Source of the DNA: Petunia secreta
Lineage: Eukaryota; Streptophyta; Magnoliopsida; Solanales; Solanaceae
Reading direction: 5' to 3'
DNA length: 64,000 nt
Assembly: GCA_029990175.1 (NCBI GenBank)
Contig: JARKIP010000042.1
Location: 2,170,001 to 2,234,000 of the forward strand
Positions 33,933 to 45,000 of the stretch are shown one piece after another (position 1 is the first letter of the stretch; the number at the start of each line of letters is the position of its first letter). The notes under the pieces were generated by a model. The model was not told the DNA's origin. It ran no database searches and was given only the letters and a program-made list of their open reading frames with translations. A program made the translations under genes and the position numbers.

Positions 33933-36009
33933 TGAAGTTGTCTTCGTCGTGCCGCGACGTTAAATCAAGCGCTTCTTGGGAGGCAACCCAATTTGCTGCT
34001 TTACTTTTATTTTTTTTTATTTATTATTTTTATAGTTGTATATTACTTTGGGTGATTCTTTGGATTGCAGGTTCATGTAATGTCGAGGCTAAGTGTGGGG
34101 TGTCCTCACCCTTGCCTAATATTGATGACCTGATGAGGGAAGTCTGAGTATCTCATACGATATGGAAGCTTGGAGGATGCTAGCACCAAGGACTAGAATC
34201 TTCAGGGAAGTTTTCTTTACCTTGCGCTTGTTTATTTTTAGCACTGAGGACAGTGCTTAGTTTAAGTGTGGGGTGGGGGAACTACCCCTTTATCTATTTT
34301 TGAGGTTAGGATGCATGTACCATAGGATTTTTTTTTTGTCAGTTGACTTTATTTTTATTTGTTTCTTGCTTTAATATATGAAAAAAAATTAGAAAACCAA
34401 TGAAAAATTCCAAAAAGATTTTCCTTTTAGTTTTATTAGTGGTACATGGCATCCACCCCGTGGTTTTTCTTATGATCGCGGTTCTTTTCCACGGGGAGGC
34501 CTTTGAACCGGGTAGTTTTTATTTTTTTATTTTTTATTTTTTAGGATTAGAATAGTTAGTATAGGTGACCCTAGACGAAAAGAATAGGTAGAATGCTAGG
34601 TGCCTTTGATTTGTTTGATACCGGTGGACTTGAATTGATTGCATGTGCTATTTGTGGTGTCCTTGGGTTTTAATTGTGATGCATGCCTAGGAAAAAATAG
34701 AACGACCCCCTTGAGATGCTTGAGTCCATTCACTTGACTTTATTGTGAACCTTTGTGCATTAGTGCTTAAATTTCCACAAGTTGCATTCTAGATGCTTAG
34801 TTGAGAGTTGTTGATGGAACCTTTTTGTGTGGATCGTGTGCAATGTGTGTTGTGAAGCATATTCTTGTTTGCTCCATGTTTGCATATTAATGTCTAGAAC
34901 TTGCCCCGTGTGTGTGCAAAGCGAAATCCTAGGTTTGCTCTAGTCGGTAAATGATACAAGGCCTTCTTTTGATTTGCCTACCCTTACATATATACCTTAA
35001 AAAAAAATTTGTTGTTGTGATTTCTTTGACCCTTTTTGTTGGCACCCACACCCCGAGCCTACTCATTTGTTCTAAATTGTCTCTTTTGGCCCTTTACTTC
35101 TTAAGCACTTTAGTTGATATTGTATTGTTATTTTGGAGTTGTGGTTGGATTTTGAGAGGTTTTTGAGTGGAGCTAATGAAGGGGAATAATTGTTAAAATT
35201 GTGAAGTAGTTAAAAGCATTGGCAAGGTTGGAAGATAATGAAATAGAAAAAGAAAAAAATAGCAAAGTTGAAAAGAAAAGAAAAAAATTGTGAAAAAAGA
35301 AATAAAGAGAAAAGAATATCGATTCCTTGCTAGTGTGTGCTTAAAAGAAAGGTTGCTACTTGTTGAGAAGGTGTGTGTGAAAGTTGTTGATTGGGTGGCT
35401 TGATGAGATTGATGCTTAATTTGATTGTGATGTATTAAAGTGCTTAGGGAGGTAGTCACTATTACCATATGTATCCTACCCGCCCCTTAGCCTACATTAC
35501 AACCTTTTTAAAGTCCTAGTTAATCCCGATTGGAGTGAGCTTACATTAGTGGAGTCCTACACTATGGGCAAGCCTATGGTACATCGTGTGTGACATGTGA
35601 GATTTTCATGAGAGTGAGTGAATTCTTTCTATGCTATTGTCCCCGTTCTATTCTTGATATTTATGGTTGTGTGTGATATTTGGGGGACACTCTCTTGCTT
35701 CATTTTGGTGAGGGCACGTGGTTTGCATGAAATAGGTGAAGTTGATGGTTCTTGGTTGAGTAGATAGATGTGATTTTGTGGGAGCATGGTTGCATTACAT
35801 TGAGTTTGTGCATTTGCGCTATTTTGGGGTGGTTGTTTCTATATTTTTGATTTTGATAATTTGTTGGCATGTTGTGGATCCACAGTAGTCATGTGTGCAT
35901 TGATTCAATGGTCGGTATCAACCATAGTCATAGGCAGACCTGTTTTACTTAGGTTGGGAAGTGAGATGTGACTTGCTCGAGGGCGAGCAAAGGTTCAAGT
36001 GTGGGGTGG
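33933..36009 (+). other. Non-coding interior of the Athila-like element
   Basis: About 2 kb without an ORF of interest. It holds a hairpin (34456-34463 CCCCGTGG with 34489-34496 CCACGGGG) and three copies of an AAGTGTGGGG tract (34091, 34264, 35997), the last being the polypurine tract. A/G-rich DNA fills 35230-35330. Confidence 0.7.
35997..36009 (+). other. Polypurine tract of the Athila-like element
   Basis: AAGTGTGGGGTGG directly before the 3' LTR (TGATGTTTGG). Confidence 0.8.
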
Positions 36010-37354
36010 TGATGTTTGGCATTTTATGCCTATATTTCCTTAATATTTCCTTACGTTTGGATACTTTATTCGCTCGTTTTATGGTTTATGAATGTGGTTT
36101 TGCACTAATTTATGTCGTGTGTATGTATGTTGTTATGCAGTGCAATTGGAGCTTTTAAGAGCATGATTGAGCAAGAAAAGATTTGATTTTGATTGAGGAT
36201 TGGATCGAGCACACGAAGGCACGACACGAGCGAGCAAAGGAGCGAACGGAACAGAAAAATGGCTGGGCGCCACAGGTGGCGCGCCGCGCCAGGAAACACG
36301 CCAGCTTGGTGGGCGCGGTTTCCCACGCGGCGCGGAGGCATAGCGGTCAACTTTCGACGGGTTCTGTCCAAGGTCACGCGTTCCGAGGCACGGGGCGCCC
36401 GTTATAGCGCCCCTTGTGCGCGTTTTTACTTCCTATTTCGTCTAGGATTGGGTCTAACTTATTACTAGGTGTTTGTAAACTCTATAAATACTCTTTTACT
36501 TAGTTTTTGATAGGAGTTCAGACCTTGGAGCAAATTGGAGAGCTCATAACATCAAGAACAAGGGTTTTTCTTCCTTTCATTAATCTATTACATCATTATT
36601 TCATTCTTTCATCAATTCCTTGTGTTGTTATTATGAGTATGCGTGGCTAAATCTATCGTTCTAGGGTTAGACTATTTCATGAAGGTTGATGTTTGAAGAT
36701 TGATTCCCATTAATTGAATCCCATTACGGGTTACTTATTCTTTCTTGATTTCACTTGTGTAATTGTCAGGGCCCGATTATTACGCATTATCTATGGTTTT
36801 TAGATTGAACTCGAAAGAGGGAATTTAATTACGTAATAAGAAAGAATAGGACTAGTTTGTGAACCCGGGCATCGGGGAACCAATTTGTGAGTAGGATAGA
36901 CATATACTTGCTCGCCTAGTTTAACTCATTACAGAATTCGTTAGTGCGTGCATGTGATTCAACCCATAGACATATAGGGATTGGAGTAGCCTGCATAGAC
37001 CGTGAAGAATCGAAAGGTTTTCACGGGTACATTTAATCTGTTAGTTAGTAACCCGGGATTTAAGAAGTGGAATCAATTGGAAAACTCAACTGGATTGTTC
37101 GTAACTCTGACCCTGGACCGTCTCCTTATTACTGATAACAACCAAGTTTTGCTCCATTGCTTGAATTCACTTTTACCATTTTAATTACTGTTCTTTAGTT
37201 AATAAACTCATCACTATTGGAAAAAGATCCCTGAATAGTTTATATAAATTGTTTGCTAGAATTCAGTCTGAATAGTCCTCGTGGGAACGATACTCGATTT
37301 ATCACTTTATTACTTGTCGACCACGTATACTTTCGTGTGCGTTTGGGAGCAACA
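36010..37354 (+). repeat. 3' LTR of the Athila-like element
   Basis: 1,345 bp, same length as the 5' copy, followed by AGCTC. Confidence 0.93.
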
Positions 37355-37359
37355 AGCTC

Positions 37360-37582
37360 GTTAACCGAAGAACAAATCTTCACCGAGGGGTAAGCCACAC
37401 GCCTCGTGATGGTTGTCTTTTAATCGCCTCGAGGGATAACTTGTAGCTAAGGTCTGTTTCCTACCCGAGGCATTGAGCCTCGGGAACTGAGCGAGCTTCC
37501 TTGAGAGCTCGTTTCCAAAGGATTTAATCAAACCATGTTTTGAGCCCTATCGTCGAGGCTCGGTAAATTTTCACCCAATATA
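37360..37582 (-). repeat. 5' LTR of the Tat-like element, second part
   Basis: Resumes the LTR after the nested element (GTTAACCGAAGAACAAATC...) and ends CAATATA, where the other LTR has CAATACA. Contains a short CCCGAGGCATTGAGCCTCGGG palindrome (about 37454-37475) absent from the other LTR. Confidence 0.85.
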
Positions 37583-37725
37583 TTTTTTTGTTAACACCAA
37601 ACTAAACATGTTGGTTTATTTTATTCTAATACCTAACCAAATCAAACCAAACTACTAGTCGATTTTTTGTTCAATTTGACTTGGTTTATCTGTTTGATTT
37701 GGTTCGATGGTTTGGTTTGTTCACC

Positions 37726-39598
37726 ATTATTTGGCACGAAATTTGAGAAAGAAAGCTGATTATTAAAATTTTGATTTAAAACAAATTAATTTGTGTGGCT
37801 GAAAATCATTTCATAAAGTGAATTGTCTCTACTTTTAAAAAGCTGACATATCTTTAGACAAATCACAAAAAGAAAACAGAGCAACATAAATTAAGACATA
37901 AGGAGCAGTAATTTCTTTGGCAACAGATCTTTAATTTTACATTCGTGCATATTGATATTACTGTAGGCAACAAGTGTTTTCGACTTGTTCGCATTTTTCA
38001 CGAGAACTGCCAGCTGGTGAAAAAAGGTTAAATTAGAATGTATAAATATATTGCGTACGATACAGCTGGTTACAACTCTTTTTATAGCTAACTCTGTTAT
38101 ATGTGCATGTGCATGTGCATGTGCATGTGCAGGTGCAGGTGCAGTTATACAGTAAATTCAGAAGCTTTAACTCAGTTACATAGATAAAGCCTAAGTCAAA
38201 TATAATTAGGTACGAGTGCATCAGTTTTCAAACATCAACCATTTTTGCAAATGGACCAGTCTGCAAAAGACCTAGGGCATATTGAGTGACACTCTTTTAA
38301 TTTGCAGATCATTAAAATGTAGTAACTCTGTACAGCTATAAGGGTTGGTTTGCAAGTCTGAAAAGTACAAGTTGGTATTCTAAATTCTTCTCTTATAAAT
38401 ACCTACTTTCGCAGTAGCATCTTTTTCAATGTCATTGAAAGCCAATGAAGGAAAAAGACTCATCAACTACAAATCTAAAATCCAATTAAGTGAACAAGAT
38501 CCTACACTTCATTCATTGTGCCTATATTCTCAATTCCTACGCCAATCATGCCGTTATCTAGATTTTCTTTTTGACTTTCTTGCAAACTCTTTTTTCTTTG
38601 TTTCTCCTTTTTCTACGAAGTCAAAATTTTCCATCAACTGAAGCCTACGAGTTAGGACGCTGCTATTTGATCATACACGGGTGGACATAAAAGTTAAAAA
38701 GTTCATAAATTCTTCATTCACTTTGACTCCAACAACTATTTTTTTCTCTCCAATAAGTTCTCCTTTAAAAATATAATTATTTTATATAACCATGTCTAAT
38801 TTTTTATGGTCCCAATACATTAAACAATTAAATAAATATATAAGTATATTATTCTTAATATTATATAAGTACATTATTCTTAATATTGAATATGTGAGTT
38901 TAATTTGAATGAATACCGAATTTAATTATTTTTTTGCTTGTAAGAGTTTCTCATTAAATATTTAAATCTTAGATGAGAATATAAGTGACCAATTTTCATT
39001 GTAGTTAATTCGTTAATATTTTGAAATTGCATTACTCATTCGAATTATGGTAATTTAATGGACTACATAATGATATATATAATACACGTCTTATGTATTT
39101 CAAACTTATTCCTATGCAATTTACATACACACCATTTATAAATTTATCAGTAAAAATTTATGATTCACATATTTGCATACACTCCCTACATAATATAACA
39201 AGAATTATGTGAACTAAAAAAAATATAAAATAAATTTGTTATGGAACTACTATTATATATAAGACAATATATTATCAAGAATAAATACAGATATGACATC
39301 ATTAATCAAACTACCAACTAACTATGCTTTGTGTAAAATCATTGGGAGTAGAAGTAGTTGTTAGTGTGTCTCCATTCTTTCTGTTGAACCTCTAAATAAT
39401 CATGCTTGCAGTGTCAATCAAAGCCATTTTAGCCCCATGTTCATATTTGTTGCCTTGTTTGATCAGTCAACAGAGAATAAACTAAAAAACATGACGAGTG
39501 TTGTTGCCTGATGAGTCAACTAACGCCTTAGGAATTGAAGGTAAAAATTGACGTAATTAAGTACAGTTGGAGTGTAACCGTTGACAAAGAAGTTATTC
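37726..39598. other. AT-rich intergenic DNA with a hexamer repeat
   Basis: 38101-38144 is a run of about seven GTGCAT/GTGCAG hexamers. A TATA-like CTTATAAATACC near 38392 precedes a 70-codon frame at 38429 whose protein I do not recognise. Otherwise no supported gene. Confidence 0.4.
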
Positions 39599-39680
39599 CA
39601 GCATAATGGCAACTACTGCGACGTTAAAAGCGAATGTTATGGGTTCGAACCTGATAAAAGTGTGCCATCTATCCTATTTT
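39599..39680 (+). other. tRNA-like/SINE head candidate
   Basis: GGGTTCGAACCTG (about 39651-39663) is a near-perfect RNA polymerase III B box. An A-box-like stretch (TAATGGCAACTACTG) lies about 45 bp upstream. No foldable complete tRNA is evident, and no clear SINE tail or target duplication was found. Confidence 0.3.
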
Positions 39681-39698
39681 TTCAATTACTTTGTATTT

Positions 39699-39875
39699 AA
39701 TTACTATTGCTATGGAGCGAAGTTTCTTATATCTTAGATATGTTATCAATAATAATAATGTTTGATTTTTCTTATTTGATCCTTCAATTACTCTTGCTAT
39801 GTAGCAAAATTTCTTATGTCTTTTGTATGTTATCAATGATACTAATGTGTTTTGATTTGTCTTATCTGATCCTTC
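39699..39875. repeat. Tandem duplication, two units of 87-90 bp
   Basis: AATTACT(A/C)TTGCTATG(G/T)AGC starts both units and TTATTTGATCCTTC / TTATCTGATCCTTC ends them; a partial third start follows (AATCACTGATAG). Confidence 0.8.
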
Positions 39876-39879
39876 AATC

Positions 39880-42000
39880 ACTGATAGTAATGAATAATTG
39901 AAGGCACTTTGGGGGACATACAATAATATACAATAACATACATATATAATATTTTTAATAAAGTCGGGTAGTCTATTTTCCTCTATAAAGGCATATATTT
40001 TTTTTGGTCAAATAATATAAATTTTTATTCAACTAAATTAATAAGATAAATAAGAACATTATCTTGATTCCAGTTTAGATGTGTCCTGACTAAGAATATT
40101 ATGTTGAGCTTGAAATAAGATATTTTTTCATTGTTTTTAAGTTAGTGACAATTCATGTTAAATTTTACCTTTGAGTTATTTTATTGTATTATTTAAATTT
40201 AATTACGATGAATATGAAATTATTTAAAATTTATTCTTTGTGCTTTACATGAACTTGTGTATGCGCATTACAAGTATTTGCATACATGAGTTAAATACAA
40301 GATTTTTCTCCATAGGTTATGGCGGGATTCGACGAAAAAAGTTTTAAGACTTCCTAACAAAAAACACTTTATCTTTCCAAAAGATGGGTTTCAACTTGTA
40401 AATGTAAAAAATGAACAAACTGAAAAACTTTTCTAAAATACTAGCTTTTAGCCTTTTTTTTCCAAAAAAAAAATTCTTATTTTTAGAGGTCAAGTTGAAA
40501 AATATTTTTTTGTTCAACACTTAAAAAAATTCTTTTTTCAATTTTTTGTACTAAAAAGTGAATATCAGAAAGAAGAAAGCACAAATATAATAATCATGAA
40601 ATTAAAATTTCGTATATAGGAGGTTATGAAAATATGTACTAAGTATAAGATTTTCTTTTATCGTATGAAAAAAATCAGAAAATCATAAACTGGTGTTCAA
40701 ATCTTTTAGAAGATACAATTATAAAGAATATTACGGTGAGAGAATTTTTTTTTTTAATACAATCTATATATTGGGAATGTAAACATAATTAACTATAAAA
40801 AGAGAAATTATACTCTCAAACCTCTAGTAAAAATAATTTAATTATTCCCATTATGTCCACAAAAATATGGTTAAATATCATTTTCCTACTGAGTTATGGG
40901 ACTCAATGTTCTAAGGACAAAGACCATCTAATGAACCTCATAACAATTTTCTTTTTTTGAAGATAGAATTTCAATTAGTGTCCTCTTTGAATGAACTCAA
41001 CAAACTTCGCTTCAATTTCTCCATTTCGAATTCAAAATGATTAATGCATAGCAATGTGCTGTATCGTTTTCAATATACGCTACTACGACTCTTATTTCAC
41101 CCATGAGCACTGCATAGGTAAGAAAAGATGGGACATATAGTACTCTGAGCATATGTTTCCTTAATAACATTTCTACAACGAGGTTGTCTTAACTGCTCAA
41201 ACCTGTGACGTCCTGTCACAAAATGAACCATAAACTCTGACAAAACAACATAATGGTCGACAAATCTTAGGACCGCTTATTAAAGTAGGGAGATGTGGCG
41301 TTCCAGAACTCCGCAAGTTTTTTTAGCAGAAAAAGTTCTCGCCTTTTTTTTCTATTTTTTTTTTTTTTTTTTTTGAGTCTAATTAAGACAAATCATGGAC
41401 CAAATTTATATTTTTAAAATTTCAAACATTGGGAACAACATACATAACCTCCCCTCCCTCCTCCCGCGTGGCTTCTTCAACTTCTTCACTTCATCTCCTT
41501 TTTCACGCCAAATCTAAACCAAATACTCTCAACTTCTCTGTAGTTTTCAAGAAATCCGACCAGCAATACAACAAAGTATTAAATATAAAAGGTAAACAAT
41601 GTCATGATCATTTAAACTATGGTGTAAATCTCGAACCTAGGTTTTTATTTTTAGTTTTTTCATCGACAGTGATTAACGATACTTTAGGTGTTTGTTTTTG
41701 TACAAAAGGTGTAATATTGTGTTGAAATTGAATGGCATTATGTATTTTAATAGGTAAAGTAGTTCCCAACTACAAAGGGAATTTTTGATGTTCAACTGAA
41801 ATTTTTAGGCTTTTTACATTTTTTGGTTAAATTATGACGATTTGTGGGTTTTCTGTAAACCAACGCTGCTTTATTTAGTTGCAAATTGAAGTTATTGTTG
41901 TTATGCGTCTTGATGTTCCGAACACCATAGCAGCTTCACAATAGTTCATATGAGGTTCTAAACATCTCATTGGATGTTTATGATTTTCTGTCTAAATTTT
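39880..42000. other. AT-rich intergenic DNA, upstream of the Ulp1-type gene
   Basis: Long A/T runs (for example 41340-41372). A 98-codon frame at 41429-41725 (MGTTYITSPPSSRVASSTSS) is serine-rich at its start, ends among unrelated residues and matches nothing I know. It may be an upstream exon or leader of the Ulp1-type gene. No element end recognised. Confidence 0.35.
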
Positions 42001-42028
42001 GTATCCCCTTCTTTTGCTTTGCAGAAAA

Positions 42029-45000
42029 ATGGTAAATTTACGACCGAGAAATTTAACATTGAAAGATGAAGATGAGCAGAAGAAGCAGCCTAAAAGACTC
42101 CCAAGAAGGCAATTTCTAAAAGAAAGGGCCCTTCGCCGAAGAAGAAACCTGAGAAGCCTACTACTTCAGATTCGGAACGTACTCCTACAGATTTAGAACC
42201 CACTCCTAAATGCCCAAGAACAACTAAAACAACTAAAAGAATATTAGTTGTGGAGAGTGACGACGAAAGCCAATGAAAAGTAATAAGTCCACGAAACAAA
42301 GGTGATAAACAAGAGGAAAGCCAAAGTCCAGCACGAAGTTACGATCTAAGTAAAGGTAGGGAGGATTTGGAGAGGGCTGCATATGAGGGTGAAAGAAAGG
42401 TGGATTTAGATGACGCCGGTATTGATGAACTGTTAAAAAGTGATTTTTTTAGGACTGGAGAGGAAGATGGTGATCGTGAAAAGGAATAGGAAGATGGTGG
42501 TAAAAAAAATAAAGAAGCTGATGATTTAACTAGAGAAAAAGGAGAAGAAGTGGAGGGAGAAGCAGATAAGACAGGGGAGAGTCCTAGAAGCAGTAAAAGA
42601 AGTAGAAGAGAGGGGGAGGATGCAATTGTAAAAAGCAACTTTCTGAAGGATCAGGTAAAAAGAGTTAAAATAGATGAGGAAGCTGTAAATAATGCAGGTG
42701 GAAATGTTGAAGAGGGAGCAGGTGAAGAGAAGGAAACTGCTGAAGGAACATCTGGATCGAAACTGGAGGAAGACCAGGTGATAATTGAATTGAAACTCGA
42801 GATTGTTCGGAACGACTATGTTGATGTTCTACACGACATATATATGTTCCCAACATCAGCATTAAGGCTGGTAGCTCTCGTTCTGAACACATTACGTGAT
42901 GTTCCAAACGATTGCTAGTATCGTTCAGAACCTCAGCATAAACATGTTTCGAACATTTCCGTTTTTCCTTTAATGTGATTTACTATCATTGTGATTCATT
43001 TTATTAATTTTATGCTAAAATTATGTGCAGTGTGAAGACGTTGGTCATGCTATTTTTAAGAGTAACGTTGAAAGTCTCTTCAAGACCTTCCTAACCAACA
43101 ATGAACCTTTTAATGGGAAGATTACGGTTCGTTCTTCGTTGGCTAGGGGTATGATACAGTTCAAGGAGGTTTTGAAAAAATTGCAGCTGAGAAGGGATTT
43201 TTCCATAGCTGTTTCGGTCCTTTCTTGCAATTACCAGAATATCCACTGTTTGGCACCAAGTTGGTGCACAACCTCCTCATGCGAAGGATTATTTTCAAGA
43301 AGCAAAAAGAGGTTTGGATATCCTTCAATGGATTGCCAGCACGTTTTGGCCTATCCGAGTTTGCACTAATGACAGGGCTAAACTGTGGTGCCTATCCAAG
43401 TAAACAGTACATGAAAAAAATTAATGAAAAGGGGAAGGAATTGTGGAAGTTTGTTTCAAGGAGAAGAAGAGGAAGCAGAAGGAGAAAGAGAACAAGGAAA
43501 AGGAGGAGAAGGAGAAGAAGGAAAAATAGGAGAAGGGGAGTGGGAAGCGGAAGGGGAAGGGGGGAAGAAGAAGGTGGAGGAGTCACCCTCGCACTCACCC
43601 TCACCCTCACCATCACCTTCACCGCCAAGAGGAAGTTCAACAAGCCCAAAAAACAAAATTAGCCGAAGAAAAAGCAAGCTGTGAAGTCTGGTGACTTGCT
43701 TGAGTTGGTATGTTCTGGAACCTGTCCCAAGAAGTGGTATTTAAATCTGTGCATGGCTTGGTTTGTTCATACTATTCTTTGTGCGAGAGATTCCAAATAT
43801 GGAATAGAGGAATGGGTGGTGTGCTTGTCCTCCGATCTTGAGGCATTCCAACGTTATCCTTGGGTAGGATGAGTTTTGAATTAACAATTGAATATCTGAT
43901 CAAGCCAATGAAACCTCGTTCAGAAGGAAGCCATACTTACAATCTTTATGGCTTTCCATAGGCATTCATGGCCTGGGCTTATGAAGCTATACCTGCCTTG
44001 AGGCCAAAGGATTTTCCAAAAGAAAAAATATGCCAAGGATCATAAACAGGCTTACTGAAATTTGTGAAAGAGATACAGACAGGTTGTTTGAGCAACATGA
44101 TGTTCCTGTAAGTATTCCTTTTTCCATATATGTTATGTAATGTTTGGAACAACTTCGTGTTTGCTGAGATATTTCTAATTGATGTTCGGAACATCAACAT
44201 GAAGAACCATCAACTGCTTCAGTCAACTATGTTCGGAACATCAGGGTTTGATGTTTTCGGAACATCAGGGTTTGATGTTTTCGAACAACATGGCTTTGTT
44301 CCAAATAATTTTTAAAGCTTTTTAAAATTTAGTTGATATTTATTTAATGTTGTGTGGGGTATATTAACAGGTTGTTCACCCTTTCCTCATTCCTACTGAT
44401 GATGAGCTGGACATGGATTTCTTTCTAGACCTTGTGCCATTTGAAGACTCTGAGGACGACACAATAGATCATTTTTGTAAATTGTTTGCGGATGCTTCCA
44501 GCGTTGGTCTTGTTGGTGGCACTACAATTTGTATCTTCAAAAACAATCCTGCAACCCCTCCAAGACAAGTGATAGAAATTAAAGCTATGGAAGGAGCAGA
44601 AGCAATGATGTTTGGAAGTGATGGTGAATATAATGAAGAGAGAATTGGTGGCCTGCAAGATGTAAATATTGACATTGGAAACAAAGCTGATGTTGATGAA
44701 GTTGCTGGTGAGTTTGAAGTTGCTGGTATCACTGAAGTTGGTACAGTGAAGAGGAGCTCCAATTGCAGAGGCTGCAAATGTGATGAATGCAGCGGATGGA
44801 GGGAAGTAATGGAGCAAAAGATCGTGGCTTATGAGCAAAAGATCGTGGCTTATGAGCAACAGATTGTGCCTTATGAGACAAATATTGTGGCTTCTGAGCA
44901 AATCAAAGGTGATTCTTCTGGTGAAGATGGATTCGACATCTCCAAATGTAGCAGTTGCAATTGCAAAGATTGCAACGATTGACGTAAAGGCATGGAGATG

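Larger units (their letters stand above)
31472..37354 (+). mobile_element. Young non-autonomous Athila-like LTR retrotransposon
   Basis: 5,883 bp with perfect AGCTC duplication (31467-31471, 37355-37359). LTRs are 1,345 bp each and differ at about 13 positions (about 1%). The primer site matches tRNA-Asp, as in Athila. The 3.2-kb interior has one 329-codon ORF and no protease, RT or integrase, so it depends on enzymes from elsewhere. A CGCTTCTTGGGAGGCAACCC stretch (33969-33990) after the ORF is a signature I associate with Athila-type 3' regions. Lineage is inferred from these two signals. Confidence 0.9.
24350..37582 (-). mobile_element. Tat-like Ty3/gypsy retrotransposon, RT/integrase deleted, with antisense ORF
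   Basis: Left LTR 24350-24875 and right LTR 31159-31471 plus 37360-37582 (split by a younger element). The primer site and gag-protease on the minus strand show that the right LTR is 5'. Between protease (28677) and the 3' LTR there is no reverse transcriptase, RNase H or integrase. Instead an intron-containing ORF runs the opposite way. Known: extra ORFs, some antisense, occur in plant Tat-lineage gypsy elements. The target duplication is imperfect (TTATT / TTTTT). Confidence 0.8.
23649..37725. mobile_element. Short AT-rich TIR element interrupted by a gypsy retrotransposon
   Basis: GGTGAACA at 23649 and its inverse TGTTCACC at 37718-37725 bracket AT-rich DNA with repeated AACCAAACC / GGTTTGGTT blocks on both sides of the gypsy insertion. 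After removing 24350-37582 the element would be about 840 bp and non-coding. The target duplication is not clear. Treat the ends as provisional. Confidence 0.4.

Noticed and set aside
38429..38641. 70-codon frame behind a TATA-like box.
   Set aside because: Only about 30 bp separates TATA and ATG, the residues are composition-driven (F, S, L) and nothing is recognised.
39599..39680. A functional tRNA gene.
   Set aside because: The B box is good, but no acceptor or anticodon stem pairing could be drawn and the A box is weak.
43392..43677. Leucine- and serine/proline-rich minus-strand frames.
   Set aside because: Antisense translation of the purine and CTCACC runs in the Ulp1-type gene.
44425..44901. 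158-codon minus-strand frame opposite the acidic segment.
   Set aside because: Shadow of the plus-strand Ulp1-type gene, with no motif of its own.
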